Assembly: GCA_011317545.1 (NCBI GenBank)
Contig: WUJK01000001.1
Coordinates: 4,569,001-4,633,000 of the forward strand
Direction: 5' to 3'
From: Coniella vitis
Taxonomy: Eukaryota > Ascomycota > Sordariomycetes > Diaporthales > Schizoparmaceae
Length of the DNA stretch: 64,000 nucleotides
Below are positions 11,454 to 22,738 of this stretch, one piece after another. Within the stretch, counting starts at the first letter, position 1; every line of letters begins with the position of its first letter. The notes beneath the pieces are model-generated. The model ran no database searches, had not been told where the DNA came from, and was given only the letters and a program-made list of their open reading frames with translations. The translations under genes and the position numbers were made by a program.

Positions 11454-13445
11454 TTATCCAGTTTTGGGTTTCTTCCGTAGCATCTCATTGCCCAGAACAT
11501 TGACAGTAGGCGTGGTCTCATCTCTAGAAACACTATCATCAGCTGGCAGCCCCAGCTCGTCCGGTATCGACTCCTTGCGCTTCTTGCGGGGAACGAGAAC
11601 ATTAACGGTTGTAGTGCTTGATTCGGCAGCTGTAACAGATGTTGAACAGGGCGTGAGGCTCGGTGTCGGCGGGTTCGCATCCACTTTCGGTTTTCTCCTT
11701 GCAGCCAGCATCGTCACAGGTGCCGTCGATGGTGGTGCAGCACTGGACGATGTAATACTCTCCCCGGTGGCCACATCGCCAAGTTCGAGCCCAGAATCCG
11801 AGGTTCTGAGCTTTCTGCGAACCAAGCCCGCCATGTCGTTGATCGTGCTGGCTTGCACGCTCGCTTGGAGTGGCGCCGCTGCCCGGCCCACCACATCCAG
11901 CGCCCACTTCTGGCCGCCGCCCACCTCGCTTGTCCACCTCTTGGAGCTCCGCACCGCCAGCTCCAGTGTCTCAAAGTCGAGCCTCGTCAGCAGATCCACG
12001 GCGCGCTTGTAGTCAGCTTCGGCAACGATTCGAGTGCCCCTTCCTTCCGTAGGCCAAAAGTAGTAGATGGTTGATGTGGGTATGTTTGGGACGTAGTTGC
12101 GCGCATGCTTCTTGACGCGCGGCAGACGCGGCTGGATAGGGCCTTTGAGGGTCTTTTTGGTACGGTTGGCGGGAGAGCCACCGCCCTTGGCTGGGCTCGG
12201 TTGCATGGACCCAGGAGTAATGGCGAGTTTCAGGGGGCTCGACCTGGGTGTTGATGCCGGGAGTCCATCTCGTCGCTTGGGTGGTGTGATGGGAAACTGG
12301 AGCGAGCCGTCCAAAGATGCACGGGGGCTGATCAAAGACTCCGTCGGAGAGGCAGCCTTATGAGCAGCGTCCCAGCCGTGTGGCTCAAGTACCAGCCAAA
12401 GGAAACCCGTCATGTGTCCGCCCGAGCACTCTTGCCGGAAAGCCATCATCTCCCAGAACCGGTCCATGGTGGTTATACTGCGCCATAAACCCTTTTCCTC
12501 GTATTGGGCCGACTTGGACGCCTCCAAATCCAGCTCGTCACGGTATCGAGACTTGGGGTCGTCGGGAAATTTGGGAACCAAACATCTGGGCGGCACCCAG
12601 TCGTACTCGCTAGCAAAGTGGGATATGCGCTCAAGCGGGTGTGCGAGGGACCAGTTTGAATGGGCTGCTGGGGTTCGGGGGAGGAAGGCGCGCGACTCGT
12701 GAAGGTCAAGGCCAGGGACAACGAGGTACGCCTTTTTGTTCTCCCATCCTCCCTTGCTGGCTGCTGGCCGGAATAAAGCCTCCTCGTGACCTCCCTGGCC
12801 TTGCATGACTGAGTCAAGCACCCGACACCACCACCGCACAAGGCCGCGATCATCGAGCACATGCTTGCCCTTGTTCTCGACACTGCCGGGAAAGAGGTAC
12901 TGGTTCTGGGCGCGCGCAAACAAGCTGACGACGGTTTGGACATTGGCGCGACGGCGCTCTTGTACAAGGTGGGATATAAATGCAGCGCATATCTCACGGA
13001 TAGGTGACGGAGTGCCCTTGGGGAGATTGAGCAGGTGTAGATAGCCAGTCGAGTCAGCCTTGGAGACAAAGAAGGTGGTGGACCATGCTGTGGTGAAGAT
13101 GAAGACCTCAAGCGCAAGGACAAGGACCTGGCGCAGGTTGCTGTCGGACGAAGCAGTACCAGGCGTAAAGGGCGAGGAGGGCAGGCTCGTAGGTGTCGAT
13201 CGGTCGCGCGGCCTTGCGATGGCATCGATGCTGACGGCTAAGAAATGAGACTCGCGGTATGTGCGATCAGGGCGCGCGCCTGGGGGCGGGGAGCAGAGAG
13301 GGTCGGTCCTCGTGGGCGGGGTGGAGAGGTGGTGCACGGTGAATCTGCAGCCTTTGGGGAGGACGCTAGCGAGCTTGTCGTGGAGGGTCGAGGAGTACTG
13401 CTGCTTTGCGACTGGCGAGCCCGGCAGTGCTGTGGAAGAGGCCAT
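11454..13445 (-). CDS. RTT109: Histone H3-K56 acetyltransferase Rtt109
   Basis: Single exon, 663 aa from the Met that begins MASSTALPGS; the frame stays open upstream to 13526, but the 13445 Met fits the family N-terminus best. Rtt109/p300-like (KAT11) fold features are visible: FRESHFLAV-type N-terminal strand, FFVSKADSTGY with the conserved Asp at about 131, a long helical middle section, and FPDDPKSR at about 293-300. In yeast Rtt109 the equivalent DDPK holds D287/D288 and autoacetylated K290. With histone chaperones Asf1/Vps75 it acetylates new H3 at K56 during replication-coupled nucleosome assembly. The C-terminal third (about 390-663) is a low-complexity, Lys/Arg- and Ser/Pro-rich tail ending LRKKPKTG, probably with a nuclear localisation signal. 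It is divergent from mL57 across a 692-bp shared promoter. Confidence 0.93.
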   Translation of the reverse strand: MASSTALPGSPVAKQQYSSTLHDKLASVLPKGCRFTVHHLSTPPTRTDPLCSPPPGARPDRTYRESHFLAVSIDAIARPRDRSTPTSLPSSPFTPGTASSDSNLRQVLVLALEVFIFTTAWSTTFFVSKADSTGYLHLLNLPKGTPSPIREICAAFISHLVQERRRANVQTVVSLFARAQNQYLFPGSVENKGKHVLDDRGLVRWWCRVLDSVMQGQGGHEEALFRPAASKGGWENKKAYLVVPGLDLHESRAFLPRTPAAHSNWSLAHPLERISHFASEYDWVPPRCLVPKFPDDPKSRYRDELDLEASKSAQYEEKGLWRSITTMDRFWEMMAFRQECSGGHMTGFLWLVLEPHGWDAAHKAASPTESLISPRASLDGSLQFPITPPKRRDGLPASTPRSSPLKLAITPGSMQPSPAKGGGSPANRTKKTLKGPIQPRLPRVKKHARNYVPNIPTSTIYYFWPTEGRGTRIVAEADYKRAVDLLTRLDFETLELAVRSSKRWTSEVGGGQKWALDVVGRAAAPLQASVQASTINDMAGLVRRKLRTSDSGLELGDVATGESITSSSAAPPSTAPVTMLAARRKPKVDANPPTPSLTPCSTSVTAAESSTTTVNVLVPRKKRKESIPDELGLPADDSVSRDETTPTVNVLGNEMLRKKPKTG

Positions 13446-14137
13446 GGTCGTGGCCGCGAACTGAGGTCGGTAAGAATGAAGCGGCAGAGACGGAACCAAG
13501 GGCAAAGAAAGGCTGCCAAGAAGCAACGGCGAAGAAAGAAGGAAAAACCAATAAGTGCTACAAGGGTATCATGGTGGGTTTGCATGAGAGAGGGGAAGCC
13601 AACTCGACCAAAAAGCTGTCGTGGTTGACGAATGGAAGGAAGATGACGAGGATAAAATTGGGCGGGATGCGACGCGAAGTCGGGTTTAGCGGTGGCGCGT
13701 CGCACTGAAGCGCATCGCGACAGAGGTCAGCAAGTACATAACAGATTCGAATACAGGAGGTACAAGGGTACGTACTTCAAGTATCTGCGATGAGCGGGCT
13801 GTGGCGAAGCAGGCAAAGCAGGTTAGAGTGGAATGTATCGAGTACTTGAATAATGGCTGGCCATACTGGCTCGATCCCGTATAGGCTACCTTTGGCAAGC
13901 TGCAAGGGCAGTCTGGCCTGTGCATGGTCCCTGCCCGCCTGCCGCGCTGGGAGCAGACCCACCTGAAAAAGTTACCTGTGGCGTATGGACGCAGCAGTTT
14001 GACAGCCTTGGGGATATTGTCACGCGCAGCTCCTCATCGTCGTCTCCGTCCTCGCCCAGACAAATCCACACTTGTAGCCCGCTCTCCCAGGAGAGAATGC
14101 GCTGTTCTCTCTCCTGTTCCAGTCCACCACAGTCCCC
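13446..14137. promoter_or_regulatory. Shared divergent promoter RTT109 / mL57
   Basis: These 692 bp separate two start codons pointing away from each other, so both promoters and 5' UTRs must lie here. No coding frame with family similarity is seen in between. Individual factor sites cannot be assigned with confidence. Confidence 0.6.
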
Positions 14138-15154
14138 ATGGCGCTCAACTCGACAAGATCGGCCTGGTCCATAGCCACCCAGAGCCTGCGACCCCTCCTC
14201 CAACCCTGCTCGTCCGCTTCCGCCTCGCCCTCCTCTCCCTTGGCCCTCTCCTCCGTCTCCGCCACCGCCGCTGTCGCCTGCCGTCGCGCACAATACCACG
14301 ACCTGGCACGCACGCCGACCGCGCTGCGCGAGCAAGATGACCCCCTCAACAAGCCCGCCACCGAGACAGACCTCGAGGAAGCGCGGCCACGATGGGCCTA
14401 CACGCCCGAGGCCATGAAGGGCCGCCACGGCTTCTCCCTCAACTACATCCGCAAACCGCACCGCGCAATATGGCACGTCAACGAGGACCCAGTCTTGCTC
14501 GACAACTTCTACGAGCGCTTCCTCGGCAGAAACGGCGCCAAGATGTTGCCAGACGAGCTCAAGTGGCTGGCTGTGACGCACAAGAGTTTTGACTATGGAC
14601 GGAGAGGCTTCAACACGAGACTAGCATTCTTTGGTAGGAACTGAGCCTGGCCATGCAGATTACACGGATTTGGGGCCAGTCTTTGCTAACAGGCCACAGG
14701 CCGTCAAGTCCTGGTGCTTGAGGCTATGAATGCCATCATGACACGGCCCATGACGGTAGAGCCGCACCTGGGCGATCCCTGGAAGCGGGATCACTTTGTC
14801 TCGCCAGCTCTGCAAAACGTCGACAAGCTCAGCGTAGACAGGCCCCAGGACCTGATGTCGGTAGACGCGCTGGCAAGAGTAGGCCAGAAGACCCAGCTGG
14901 ACCAAGTCATGCGGTGGAAGCCCAGAATTGTAAGTGTCTGCTGTGGGAGTGTGATGGGTATCCACAAGGTCGCGGCTAACCCAAACCCCGGTGTCATGTA
15001 GCCCGAGAACTTGAGGTCGTCTGGTATCAACGTGGTGCTCTCGACCACCGTCTTTGCCATCGTCGGGGCCGTGTCGCTGCAACACGGCGGCGAAGTCGCG
15101 AGCAAGATTGCGCGGGAAAAGGTCCTCGGTCGCATGTCGCATGCGTCCACATGA
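14138..15154 (+). CDS. MRPL15: Mitochondrial large-subunit ribosomal protein mL57 (MRPL15 family)
   Basis: Exons 14138-14633, 14700-14929 and 15002-15154 give 292 aa. Intron 1 has a GCTAAC branch point and CACAG acceptor; intron 2 has a GTAAGT donor and GCTAAC branch point. The first 50-55 residues are rich in Ala, Ser and Arg with few acids, a typical mitochondrial presequence ending near CRRAQYHD. The body is an RNase III-like domain without catalytic acids: PDELKWLAVTHKSFDYGRRG, FNTRLAFFGRQVL, then a helical second half (DKLSVDRPQDLMSVDALARVG). Degenerate RNase III domains of this kind are structural proteins of the fungal mitoribosome large subunit. Length is close to yeast Mrpl15 plus a longer presequence. 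It converges on the 2EXR gene 370 bp downstream. Confidence 0.92.
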
Positions 15155-15523
15155 GGGGGGGGGGGGGCGGGCAGGAGCTGATGCATGTATGATATGATAT
15201 TGTATTCATGAGCCTTTCCGCCGGCTGTAACAAACCCCCATGGCGGACAATACCACGAAGTTGAATGCACTTGATTGGACAACAATGCAGCATGTAATCA
15301 TGGCTTGATGGATCAGATCAATCTACTGCTTTTGCGCCTCTCAAACTAGGTTCCCTGCTGAGCATGTGTATCTGCCATGCCATTTTGCATGGATTAACCA
15401 TTAGAAACAACTATCTATGGGGACCTACATACTGCTAAAAAGTTTTAGGTGGCGCTTTTGTATTCTCAAATGAAAAGGAAACAAGGACAATGCCAACAAA
15501 ACCCTTTCGAAGCAAGAAGACAA
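15155..15523. other. Convergent intergenic spacer
   Basis: This 369-bp spacer between the 3' ends of mL57 (+) and the 2EXR gene (-) begins with a G-run at about 15155-15167 just after the mL57 stop. No gene is seen. Confidence 0.6.
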
Positions 15524-17266
15524 TCACCACCCTTCATGAAACTCCAGCTCCATCACCTTGATCTCATTGCCCCCAATCTTCATCATGCCCCCTTCCCTAT
15601 CCCAGAACTGCCTGCCCTTCCCCGCCGCCCACCATCGGTACGCCGGACTGCTTTCCTCGCACTGCACCAGCTCACACCGGTTTCCCTTGACGCGAAAGGC
15701 CTCCATGTCACTCGACCCGCGAATCCTCCACGCATCGGGCGGCTGCTGCTCCCCGTACATGAACAAGAACAACTGCTCCACATGCGACAACAGCCCACTG
15801 CCAGCCGGCCCAATGCCAGCACCAGCACCACCACCACCGTTACCCACATTCGCATTCGTAGCACCAGAAGCACTCGCACCACTCAGGCCCCTCAGCATAA
15901 AGGCGGACCCGCCCCACCCCCAGCCCTTGACGCTCAGCCCCAGCCTCGTGATGCCCACGCCGAGGGGGTCGTGGGCGCGGAAGGAAGACATGACGCCTCG
16001 CAGGCGGGGGATGTCCGAGTGCTGGCCGATGATGCACACGGTGTCGCTCTCGGGGGCAATGTACAGGGTGCGGCGGAGGAGAGTGGCTTTGCCGTTTGCG
16101 CTGGGCCCGCGGAAGTTGTAGGGGCTTGTGTCGCCGCCGATGAGGGTGTCGTGTGCGTTGCGGGAGCGGAAGGGGCTGGGGTTGTGGTTGTTTGCTGTGG
16201 CTGGGGCGGAGGAAGAGGGAGGGGAAGAAGTGGAACGGGGGGAAGTGGCATAGCGGGTGTAAGGATTGGAGGACGAGAACGCTGATGTGCTGGAATTGCT
16301 GGTGCTGAGGGTCTCGGAGGAGGAGGAGGAGGAGGAGGAGGAGCAGGAAAGGCGGGTGGTGGCTGAGGTGATGGAGGCAAGGGGGAAGGCGATGCGGAAG
16401 TGGACGAGGGCAATGTCGCGGGCTTCGGTGCAGACGGCGAGGACAGCTGGGTTGGTGCAGCCGGATTGCCACTGGGGACGATTTGGAAGAATGGATTAGT
16501 ATGTGATATGGTGGGAGGCGGCTAGGGAATATCAAGATAGAAGGAAGCGAGCGAGTGAGTGCGTGAAGGTGGAGTCCAGGGCGACGAGGATGGAGAGAGA
16601 AGCAGAGATGGACCAAAACAACAAACACGAGACAGTTCCTGGAATATAAACCAGATCGTCGGTTTCTCTTACCTCTGCCTGGCGGCCATCATCGTGCGCA
16701 GCAGAATAGTTTGGTCTCGTGGGCCGCAGCTCAACCACTCTTGCGAGCAGGCTCAGTTCCCAGATCTTGATTCTGAGCTCGGGTGGTAACTCTCCAAAGC
16801 GGTGGAACGCCCCTCTTGGCTCTGGCTCTGCCGAGGCTGTCCGTGCCTCTTCTTCCTCCTCGTCTTTCTCGGACACTGCCCTAGCATCGCCATTCTCAAC
16901 CTCTTCAAGGGTTGCCATGAGGGATGAAAGCGAGGGCAAGTCTTTGTCCCTTGCTGTTGTTGTTGTTGATGCTGCTTCTGCTGCTGCTGCTGCTGCTGAA
17001 TTTGGTGATGAGGAGGAGGAGGAGGAGGAGGAGGAGGAGGAGGAGGAGGAGGAGGAGGAGGAGGAGGAGGAGAACAAGGAGGATGGCGATGCTGCCGTCT
17101 TTATCGTCGCGTGATCCTGCACCGCCTTGGCTTTCGCTTTCCAGCCAGCTTGGCTCTGAACCCTGGAGGACTCGGCTGTGTTGTCCGTGGGCTTTGCAGC
17201 AGTCTTGAGCAGAGGCTGGTACTTGAAGGAGAGCAGCCGGTAGCTAGCATTGTCTGGGTCAGCCAT
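15524..17266 (-). CDS. 2EXR domain protein with long poly-Ser insert
   Basis: Exons complement(16673..17266, 15524..16471) give 513 aa. The intron (16472-16672) has a strong GTAAGA donor, a TACTAAT branch point and a CCCCAG acceptor, and joining keeps phase 0. Residues 1-150 are disordered and include about 20 consecutive Ser and an Ala run, encoded by an (AGG)n-type repeat read on the complement. The 2EXR motif follows: FHRFGELPPELRIKIWELS, then ARVVELRP and, after the intron, NPAVLAVCTEARDIAL. The C-terminal part has a strand-rich region with RRTLYIAPESDTVCIIGQ. 2EXR proteins are abundant in filamentous fungi and their biochemical role is unknown. The open frame extends upstream to a Met at 17395, but MADPDNASYR is the better start. 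Confidence 0.82.
17011..17072. repeat. (AGG)n trinucleotide repeat coding for poly-Ser
   Basis: About 62 bp of uninterrupted AGG units inside the 2EXR gene. Read on the minus strand in frame they encode about 20 serines; neighbouring CTG units at about 16978-16998 encode the adjoining Ala run. Confidence 0.9.
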
Positions 17267-18064
17267 CGTTCCGTTGCTCGGGTCTCCTCCTCGTCTAGGT
17301 GAACAATCGGTGAGGAGCGCAAACGCGCAGGACCCGAACGGCGGCATCTCACCTTTTATTGATAAACCAGTGCCAAGAACTAGCCGAGCGTGCATATAGG
17401 CAGTCGATATGTCTGGTATAAAATGGAGGGTTAGGGTTGGAAGGATTTCCAGGTGATATGATCTTGTTGAAGCATTAGGGTTAAAGAATGGTTGAGCAGT
17501 CTAGATACGCACTGCTGGAGGCTGTGGTGTTAAGTGCATTGCTTTGGGCACGATATGAGAATCTCGTACGATCTCTGGAAGGACGCGATTCTTCTCTCAA
17601 CAATCGTGGAAGCCCATCTACCGAATTTATCGGAAGCACAACTGGTGGGCTATGGAATTTAGGCACTCATGCACTTTGAGGTTCCCTATGCTTCAACCCG
17701 ATAACTAGCATATTCTACATACATCGACTTGGTTTTGTAATGCGTTCTGTATATATAGCTACCAAACTGTACTGGAGGCAGGACAGATCCACGAACCTCG
17801 TGGCGTGCTGTGCCGATTATCCGACCTGGGCTCGTCTGTACAGCGCTGGAATGGCGGCATTTGGGAGAACGCGCCAGCACTGGCAGAGCCCTGAGAGCCC
17901 TGAGAGCCCCTGGCACCATCGCTACCACGCCCAGCTTACCGAATTACAGTACACCGTAGAAATGTAAGTACTTTGTAACCCCCGCTTCACCAGCAGTGAT
18001 CGATCATCCACCACGCAACTCTCTCTCGCTCTGTCTCGCTCTCAGCCACAACAAAACACCCGAC
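17267..18064. promoter_or_regulatory. Divergent promoter region, 2EXR / dienelactone hydrolase
   Basis: These 798 bp lie between divergent start codons. They contain TTAGGGTT telobox-like motifs at about 17431 and 17476 and a small tandem repeat of CCTGAGAGC at about 17890-17916. There is no coding frame with recognisable similarity. Confidence 0.5.
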
Positions 18065-19265
18065 ATGGCCACTCAAGATACGGAAACCTACCTCGTCCCA
18101 CCGCCAGGACCATGCTGCTGGCTGGGCACCATCCACAAGGGCACGCCGCGCGGCAGGGTCGAAACCATTGAGGACACGCCGACGTATATCGCGACGCCAG
18201 CCGCAGACAAGGCCAACGGCCACGTGGTGCTGTATTTCCCAGATGTCTGGGGCCTGTCGGTGAATGCGCAGCTGTTGATGGATGGGTTTGCGGATGCTGG
18301 GTTCTTGACCTTTGGAATGGATTACTTCAGAGGGGTGTGTGTGTCTTTTGAATCTTCCCGTGCTGCTCAGGATCCTGACATTTTATTTTGATGGGTAATG
18401 AATGAACGTGCTGAAATACGGTTGTGTTCCTTTGTTAACAAACAAGAAAAGAAAGAAAAATAATAATAATCAATAAATCACAAATACAGGATCCAATTTC
18501 CAAGTATCGCCAAACCAAGACAGACCCTCTCCCGGAAGGCTTTGACCACGCCGCCTGGCGCACCAAGCACCGCACCTACGCCACCGAGACAGTCCCCAGG
18601 TGGACGGCGACGGTCAAAGCCCAGTATGCGCCCTCGCCCACGGCCCGGTACGCCTGCACGGGGTACTGCTTTGGCGCGCCGTCTGTCATGGCGCTGCTCG
18701 CCGGTGAGCATGTTGCGGCGGGGGCGTTTGCGCATCCGACTGCGTTGAAGGAGGAGCAGTTTGCTGCTGTCAAGCGTGAGTGTCTCCGTTTCTTTGCGTG
18801 CTTTTGCTGTACAATTGGAAGATGGGCTAGCTCTCTCTCTCTTTTTTTTTCCCCCTTTGTGTATTCATCTATCCCTCCTTCTTCTTGGAACAATGGATGG
18901 GTGAGAGTACCCCGTTGCTCATACTTGTTTTGCTAATCCTACACAGAACCACTCTTCCTCTCCTGCGCCGAGAACGACCACACCTTTACCCCGGAAACCA
19001 GGAGGAAAGCAACGGACATCCTCCAAGCCGGCAACAAGCGATACCACGTGCAGCTGTTCCAGGGCGTAGGCCACGGGTTTGCGGTCAAGGGCGACCCCGA
19101 GGATCCATATCAGAGTAAGTCTTCTTCTCACAAGCAAGAGAAGGGGGGGAAGATAAAGAAACGGCCAGCTGACAAAAGAACCATTTTGATGTAGGATGGT
19201 GCAAGGAGCAGAGCCTCCGAGGTATAATTGATTGGTTCAATCTTTGGCTGGTGGAATCTCCGTGA
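18065..19265 (+). CDS. Dienelactone hydrolase family protein
   Basis: Exons 18065-18334, 18490-18775, 18947-19114 and 19195-19265 give 264 aa. Donors are GTGTGT, GTGAGT and GTAAGT, and the last intron has a GCTGAC branch point. The alpha/beta-hydrolase signature of carboxymethylenebutenolidase-like enzymes is complete: nucleophile Cys150 in the strand-turn-helix CTGYCFGAPS, Asp196 in CAENDHTF, and His228 in QGVGHGFAVKGD. It is predicted to be cytosolic with no signal peptide. The family hydrolyses lactones such as dienelactone in aromatic-ring catabolism, but many fungal members have unknown substrates. The ATG at 18065 has an in-frame N-terminus (MATQDTETYLVPPPGPCCW) typical of fungal homologues. 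It converges on the Ca3427-like gene 200 bp downstream. Confidence 0.92.
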
Positions 19266-19465
19266 GCTGTGGTGTAACTGCAATTATAATCCCTCAACGA
19301 CGAGGCGGTAAAATACACTGTTAGTAAAGAGGAGCACGGAGATGAGTGACACGAGGTCAATCTTTACATCCAGAAATAACCTCGCTTTGCTTCCTCTTGC
19401 TCTTGCACAACCAGCGCTGGAAATGAATGTATATACACACGCACACAAAGACACACAAGAAGCCT

Positions 19466-20602
19466 CTACCGCTCCTTGGCCACCATCGCCACGGGTTCCA
19501 TCCCCTTGCCCTCCACCAAAACGCCAGCCTTCCTCAGCACAGCAACAGTCTTCTCCACCACGCCAACATCCACTCCCTCCGTGCTAGCCGGGAATTGCAC
19601 CGTCTTCAACCACGCCCGCGCGTCCGCCTCGGAGTAATCCAGCTCGGTGCTGATATACGCCACCGCCTCCTCCTGGTTCTCGTTGAAATGCCGGATCCCC
19701 TGGTCCAGCTTCTGGAACAGCACCCCGACCCGTTCGTCCAGCCTGCTCTTGCGCCCTGCTGGGCCGCTCTCGTCGGGCTGCTGGATGTGCGCCGTGCTCG
19801 CCACAATCTTCCAGCTGCTCCAGGGCGTGTAGATCTCGCCCACTCTGCGGATCTCGCCGGCATCGTAGTACCGCTTCGACGTGAAGTGCTCCCACATGAA
19901 GAAGTCGGCTTGGCCCGAGTTGACGCCCTTGCGCAGCTGCTCAAAGGTGTTGAGGACGACGGTTTGGGAGTACGGGCTGGTGGCACTGGATGACGACTGG
20001 GTTTGCCGCGGTGCTATCGAGGCTGATGCTGAGGAAGATGGTGATTCGGAAGAAGCACCACCACCACCACCACCAGTAGTCAACCAGCCCTGCTGGTCGG
20101 CCAGGACATAGCCCATGACGTAAGATCCCGAGCCAATGCGCGAGACACCGATTTTGCCGCCCTGGAGGGAATCGACGCTGGTGATTTCCGGTCGCTCGGC
20201 GCCGGTTGATATGGCCCAGCCTGTGTCGTTTGTTCAGTATGTCTAGTCCCAAAGGTTACGTGTATGTATGAAAGGTTGTCAAGGGGGAAAACAGCCACCG
20301 GGAGGGGAAAAAAAAGACAACAAGAGAAACGTACACAAGGGTGTCTCTACAAAGGTACCGACAAGTCTATACCCGCCGTCCCCCGCAGCGTTCCCATCCG
20401 GCTTGCCCAAGCCAGCGACCCAGCCCTCGGTCAGGCCAATGCCCACGTCAATCTCGCCGGCGCGCAGAGCCGTGATCATGTGTCCCGTGCCCGAGGGAAA
20501 CGGGATCAGCTCGGCGTCGAGGCCATAGTGTTTCTTGGCAAAGTAGATGGGGGTGGAAAAGTGCTCGGGGACGTAGCCCACGCGGAGAGGAGGGGCGGTC
20601 AT
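19466..20602 (-). CDS. Ca3427-like solute-binding-fold protein (NMT1/THI5 superfamily)
   Basis: Exons complement(20335..20602, 19466..20220) give 340 aa. The intron has a GTACGT donor and CACAG acceptor, and joining yields ETPLCWAISTGAE. The protein resembles the periplasmic-binding-protein type 2 fold: N-terminal RVGYVPEHFSTPIYFAKKH, TGHMITALRAGEIDVGIGLTEG, GGKIGVSRIGSGSYVMGYV, then a lobe with DFFMWEHFTSKRYYDAGEIRRVGEI. There is no signal peptide and no ABC-transporter gene nearby, so it is a stand-alone eukaryotic member like Candida Ca3427, whose ligand is unknown but which is related to pyrimidine (THI5) proteins. A Gly/Ser-rich insert (about residues 137-165) interrupts the domain. It converges with the dienelactone hydrolase gene. 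Confidence 0.88.
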
Positions 20603-20774
20603 CTCTTTTTGTTTGTGGTGGTTGTTTTCGTTTTTGCTTTTGCTTTTGTTTTTGAATCCGTGGGTTAGAAGTTTTCGAAGTTGGTGTGAAAAGAGGAGCT
20701 GCGAGTCGGGCAGAAAGATGTGTTTGTTTGAATGTAGAAATAGCGCGTGATGGTCTGTCTTTCTTGACCAGCAA

Positions 20775-20779
<5 letters not shown>

Positions 20780-20823
<44 letters not shown>
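20780..20823. repeat. T44 homopolymer
   Basis: Forty-four consecutive T on the plus strand, 178 bp upstream of the Ca3427-like start codon. Confidence 0.95.
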
Positions 20824-21678
20824 CAGGATTTATAATCACAACGCAGATATTTTCAACCGGAAAACGGAATCAACAAAAAGTTGAGTCAACAACTACGCAA
20901 GTGATGGAATACAAAAGATGTCTACGAAATAGAGCAGGTACTATGTACCAGCTGGAACCGCCCTCCCAGCTACCGAGCTTCCAAAAGCTTTCCATATTAG
21001 CTAATCCCAACAAGCTGGGCTGGGGAGAAAAAAAAGGCCTCTCTAAAGGCGTGTTTTGTGACAGCTCTGTTGGGTGGGTGGTGGTGGTGGAGGATTTTGC
21101 CCTCGCCCACATCATCAAAGCGCAAGGCCCAAGGTTGATGAAACACCAAAGGGGAAAAAGTCGTTCAGCGCTAAGAAGTTACAGAACACCAGCAATGGCT
21201 ACAGCAGGTGGCACAGGAGGGTACGTGGTGCTGTAGTGGGTGTAGAGCATCCTTGGTGTACATGGTACCCTTCGCAGTGGGTGCGGTCGGTTGATTCGGA
21301 ACCAGTGTTTCAGTGGCTGGTCCACTGAAGCCCACTAATAAGCGCACCTATGACGTTATACCCGACGGCCTATTTCAGCCTTATATGGATGTATTATGCA
21401 GAGTGATGGCGAGAGCCTGGCCTGGGGTGTTTGGTCGCCTGGAGGTTGTCATATAGTGGCTAGAGGAGCAAGGGTTCTGGTTTTGCAAGCCTGTACTATG
21501 CACTGTAACGGATGAAATCAATTGTAACCGGCTCTGCTTCGGAAAAGGCATCTCAGCCAGTATAAAACATGGCTTTGACATCGTCAAATCCGCTCCCCTT
21601 TTGCTGTACTATATAAAGCTTGCTACCAATAGTGATGATACAGTGTCAGCAACTCAGTTTGGTGCAAGGAACCGACAT

Positions 21679-21679
21679 C

Positions 21680-21734
<55 letters not shown>
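21679..21734. repeat. (ATC)n trinucleotide microsatellite
   Basis: About 18 perfect ATC/CAT units in intergenic DNA between divergent genes. Confidence 0.95.
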
Positions 21735-21736
<2 letters not shown>

Positions 21737-22738
21737 CGACTCAACCACAATAATCTGGTCTCAGCGTCTGTCGAGTCTCGAGCTACTCGTCCTTGGATCA
21801 TTTATTTGTCTTTCTTCATCTGGTCGTGATGGTGACTTGTTGCCGGACCACGAAAGTCACCACAAGGGCCCAATTGGCCAATCAATGTCTGCTCTTAATC
21901 GAGAAAGAGGGATGAGTCTTGTGTCAAAATGTGATTGACAGCAGTATTCTCACTTGTTATACTCATTTTTGATCTCATAATAGCCTCTTTTATCCGTGTG
22001 CGTTTCCCTTGCTAACGCGAATACTCCCTTCAGCCGATGGAAGCCGCGGGCGTTCCTTACTCAGCACTCATAGTACAGACCTGACCGCCGAGCATCCCTC
22101 GAGGACCAAGAGTGCGAAGTCGGAGAGCCCGATTAGTTCTGTCCTCCACGCTACGGCGCCGTCCTCCCTATCCACTCGATGAGCTCCGGGCCGATGCAGC
22201 GGGACTGAAGATTATCCAACTGCAGCATCTTGTAAAGTCTGCCATTCTGCCTGCGACGCATCTATTCTCATTCACTTTCTATTATTATTTCCAGATTTTC
22301 TTATCACTACAGTGGCAAAAGCCGAGGCACTGTTTCCGCTCACCGTAAAGCCAGCAACAACATGGGGTGACTTGGCATTTTGTGGTAAAAAATAGCTTCG
22401 CTGAAGCACTCCGATCTCCCGTGTTGTCCACTCAGTCATGGCAATGTGTCAAGCCAAAAACCTATTCCTATTCTACCGCCTGGCTACGACTCTGTACTAG
22501 TCAGTCAATTGGGCTCCGCTCATTACATAGTATATACAGTATATAGTGGCCCTTGGCGATTTCGGTTCAAGATATCACACTTCAAATAAGGATTTGGCCT
22601 ACTACTCTGGGACCCAACCGACGTACTCACATAGACAAGACCTCCCGCTTCCTTTTTCCCTTTCTGTTTCCAAGTCTTCGCCTGTTGCATCGTCCAAGTC
22701 TATCACAACAGTCTTTGCTACCAAACAGACCGCCCGCC

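Larger units (their letters stand above)
20603..22738. promoter_or_regulatory. 2.1 kb divergent intergenic region
   Basis: Lies between the starts of the Ca3427-like gene (-) and the DUF1989 gene (+). It contains a T44 tract (20780-20823), an (ATC)n array (about 21679-21734) and TATATAAA-like boxes at about 21610 and 22533. The frame that runs through the ATC array only encodes poly-His and is not a gene. Confidence 0.5.

Noticed and set aside
21620..21829. Poly-His frame across the (ATC)n array
   Set aside because: Produced by the microsatellite; no conserved sequence around it.
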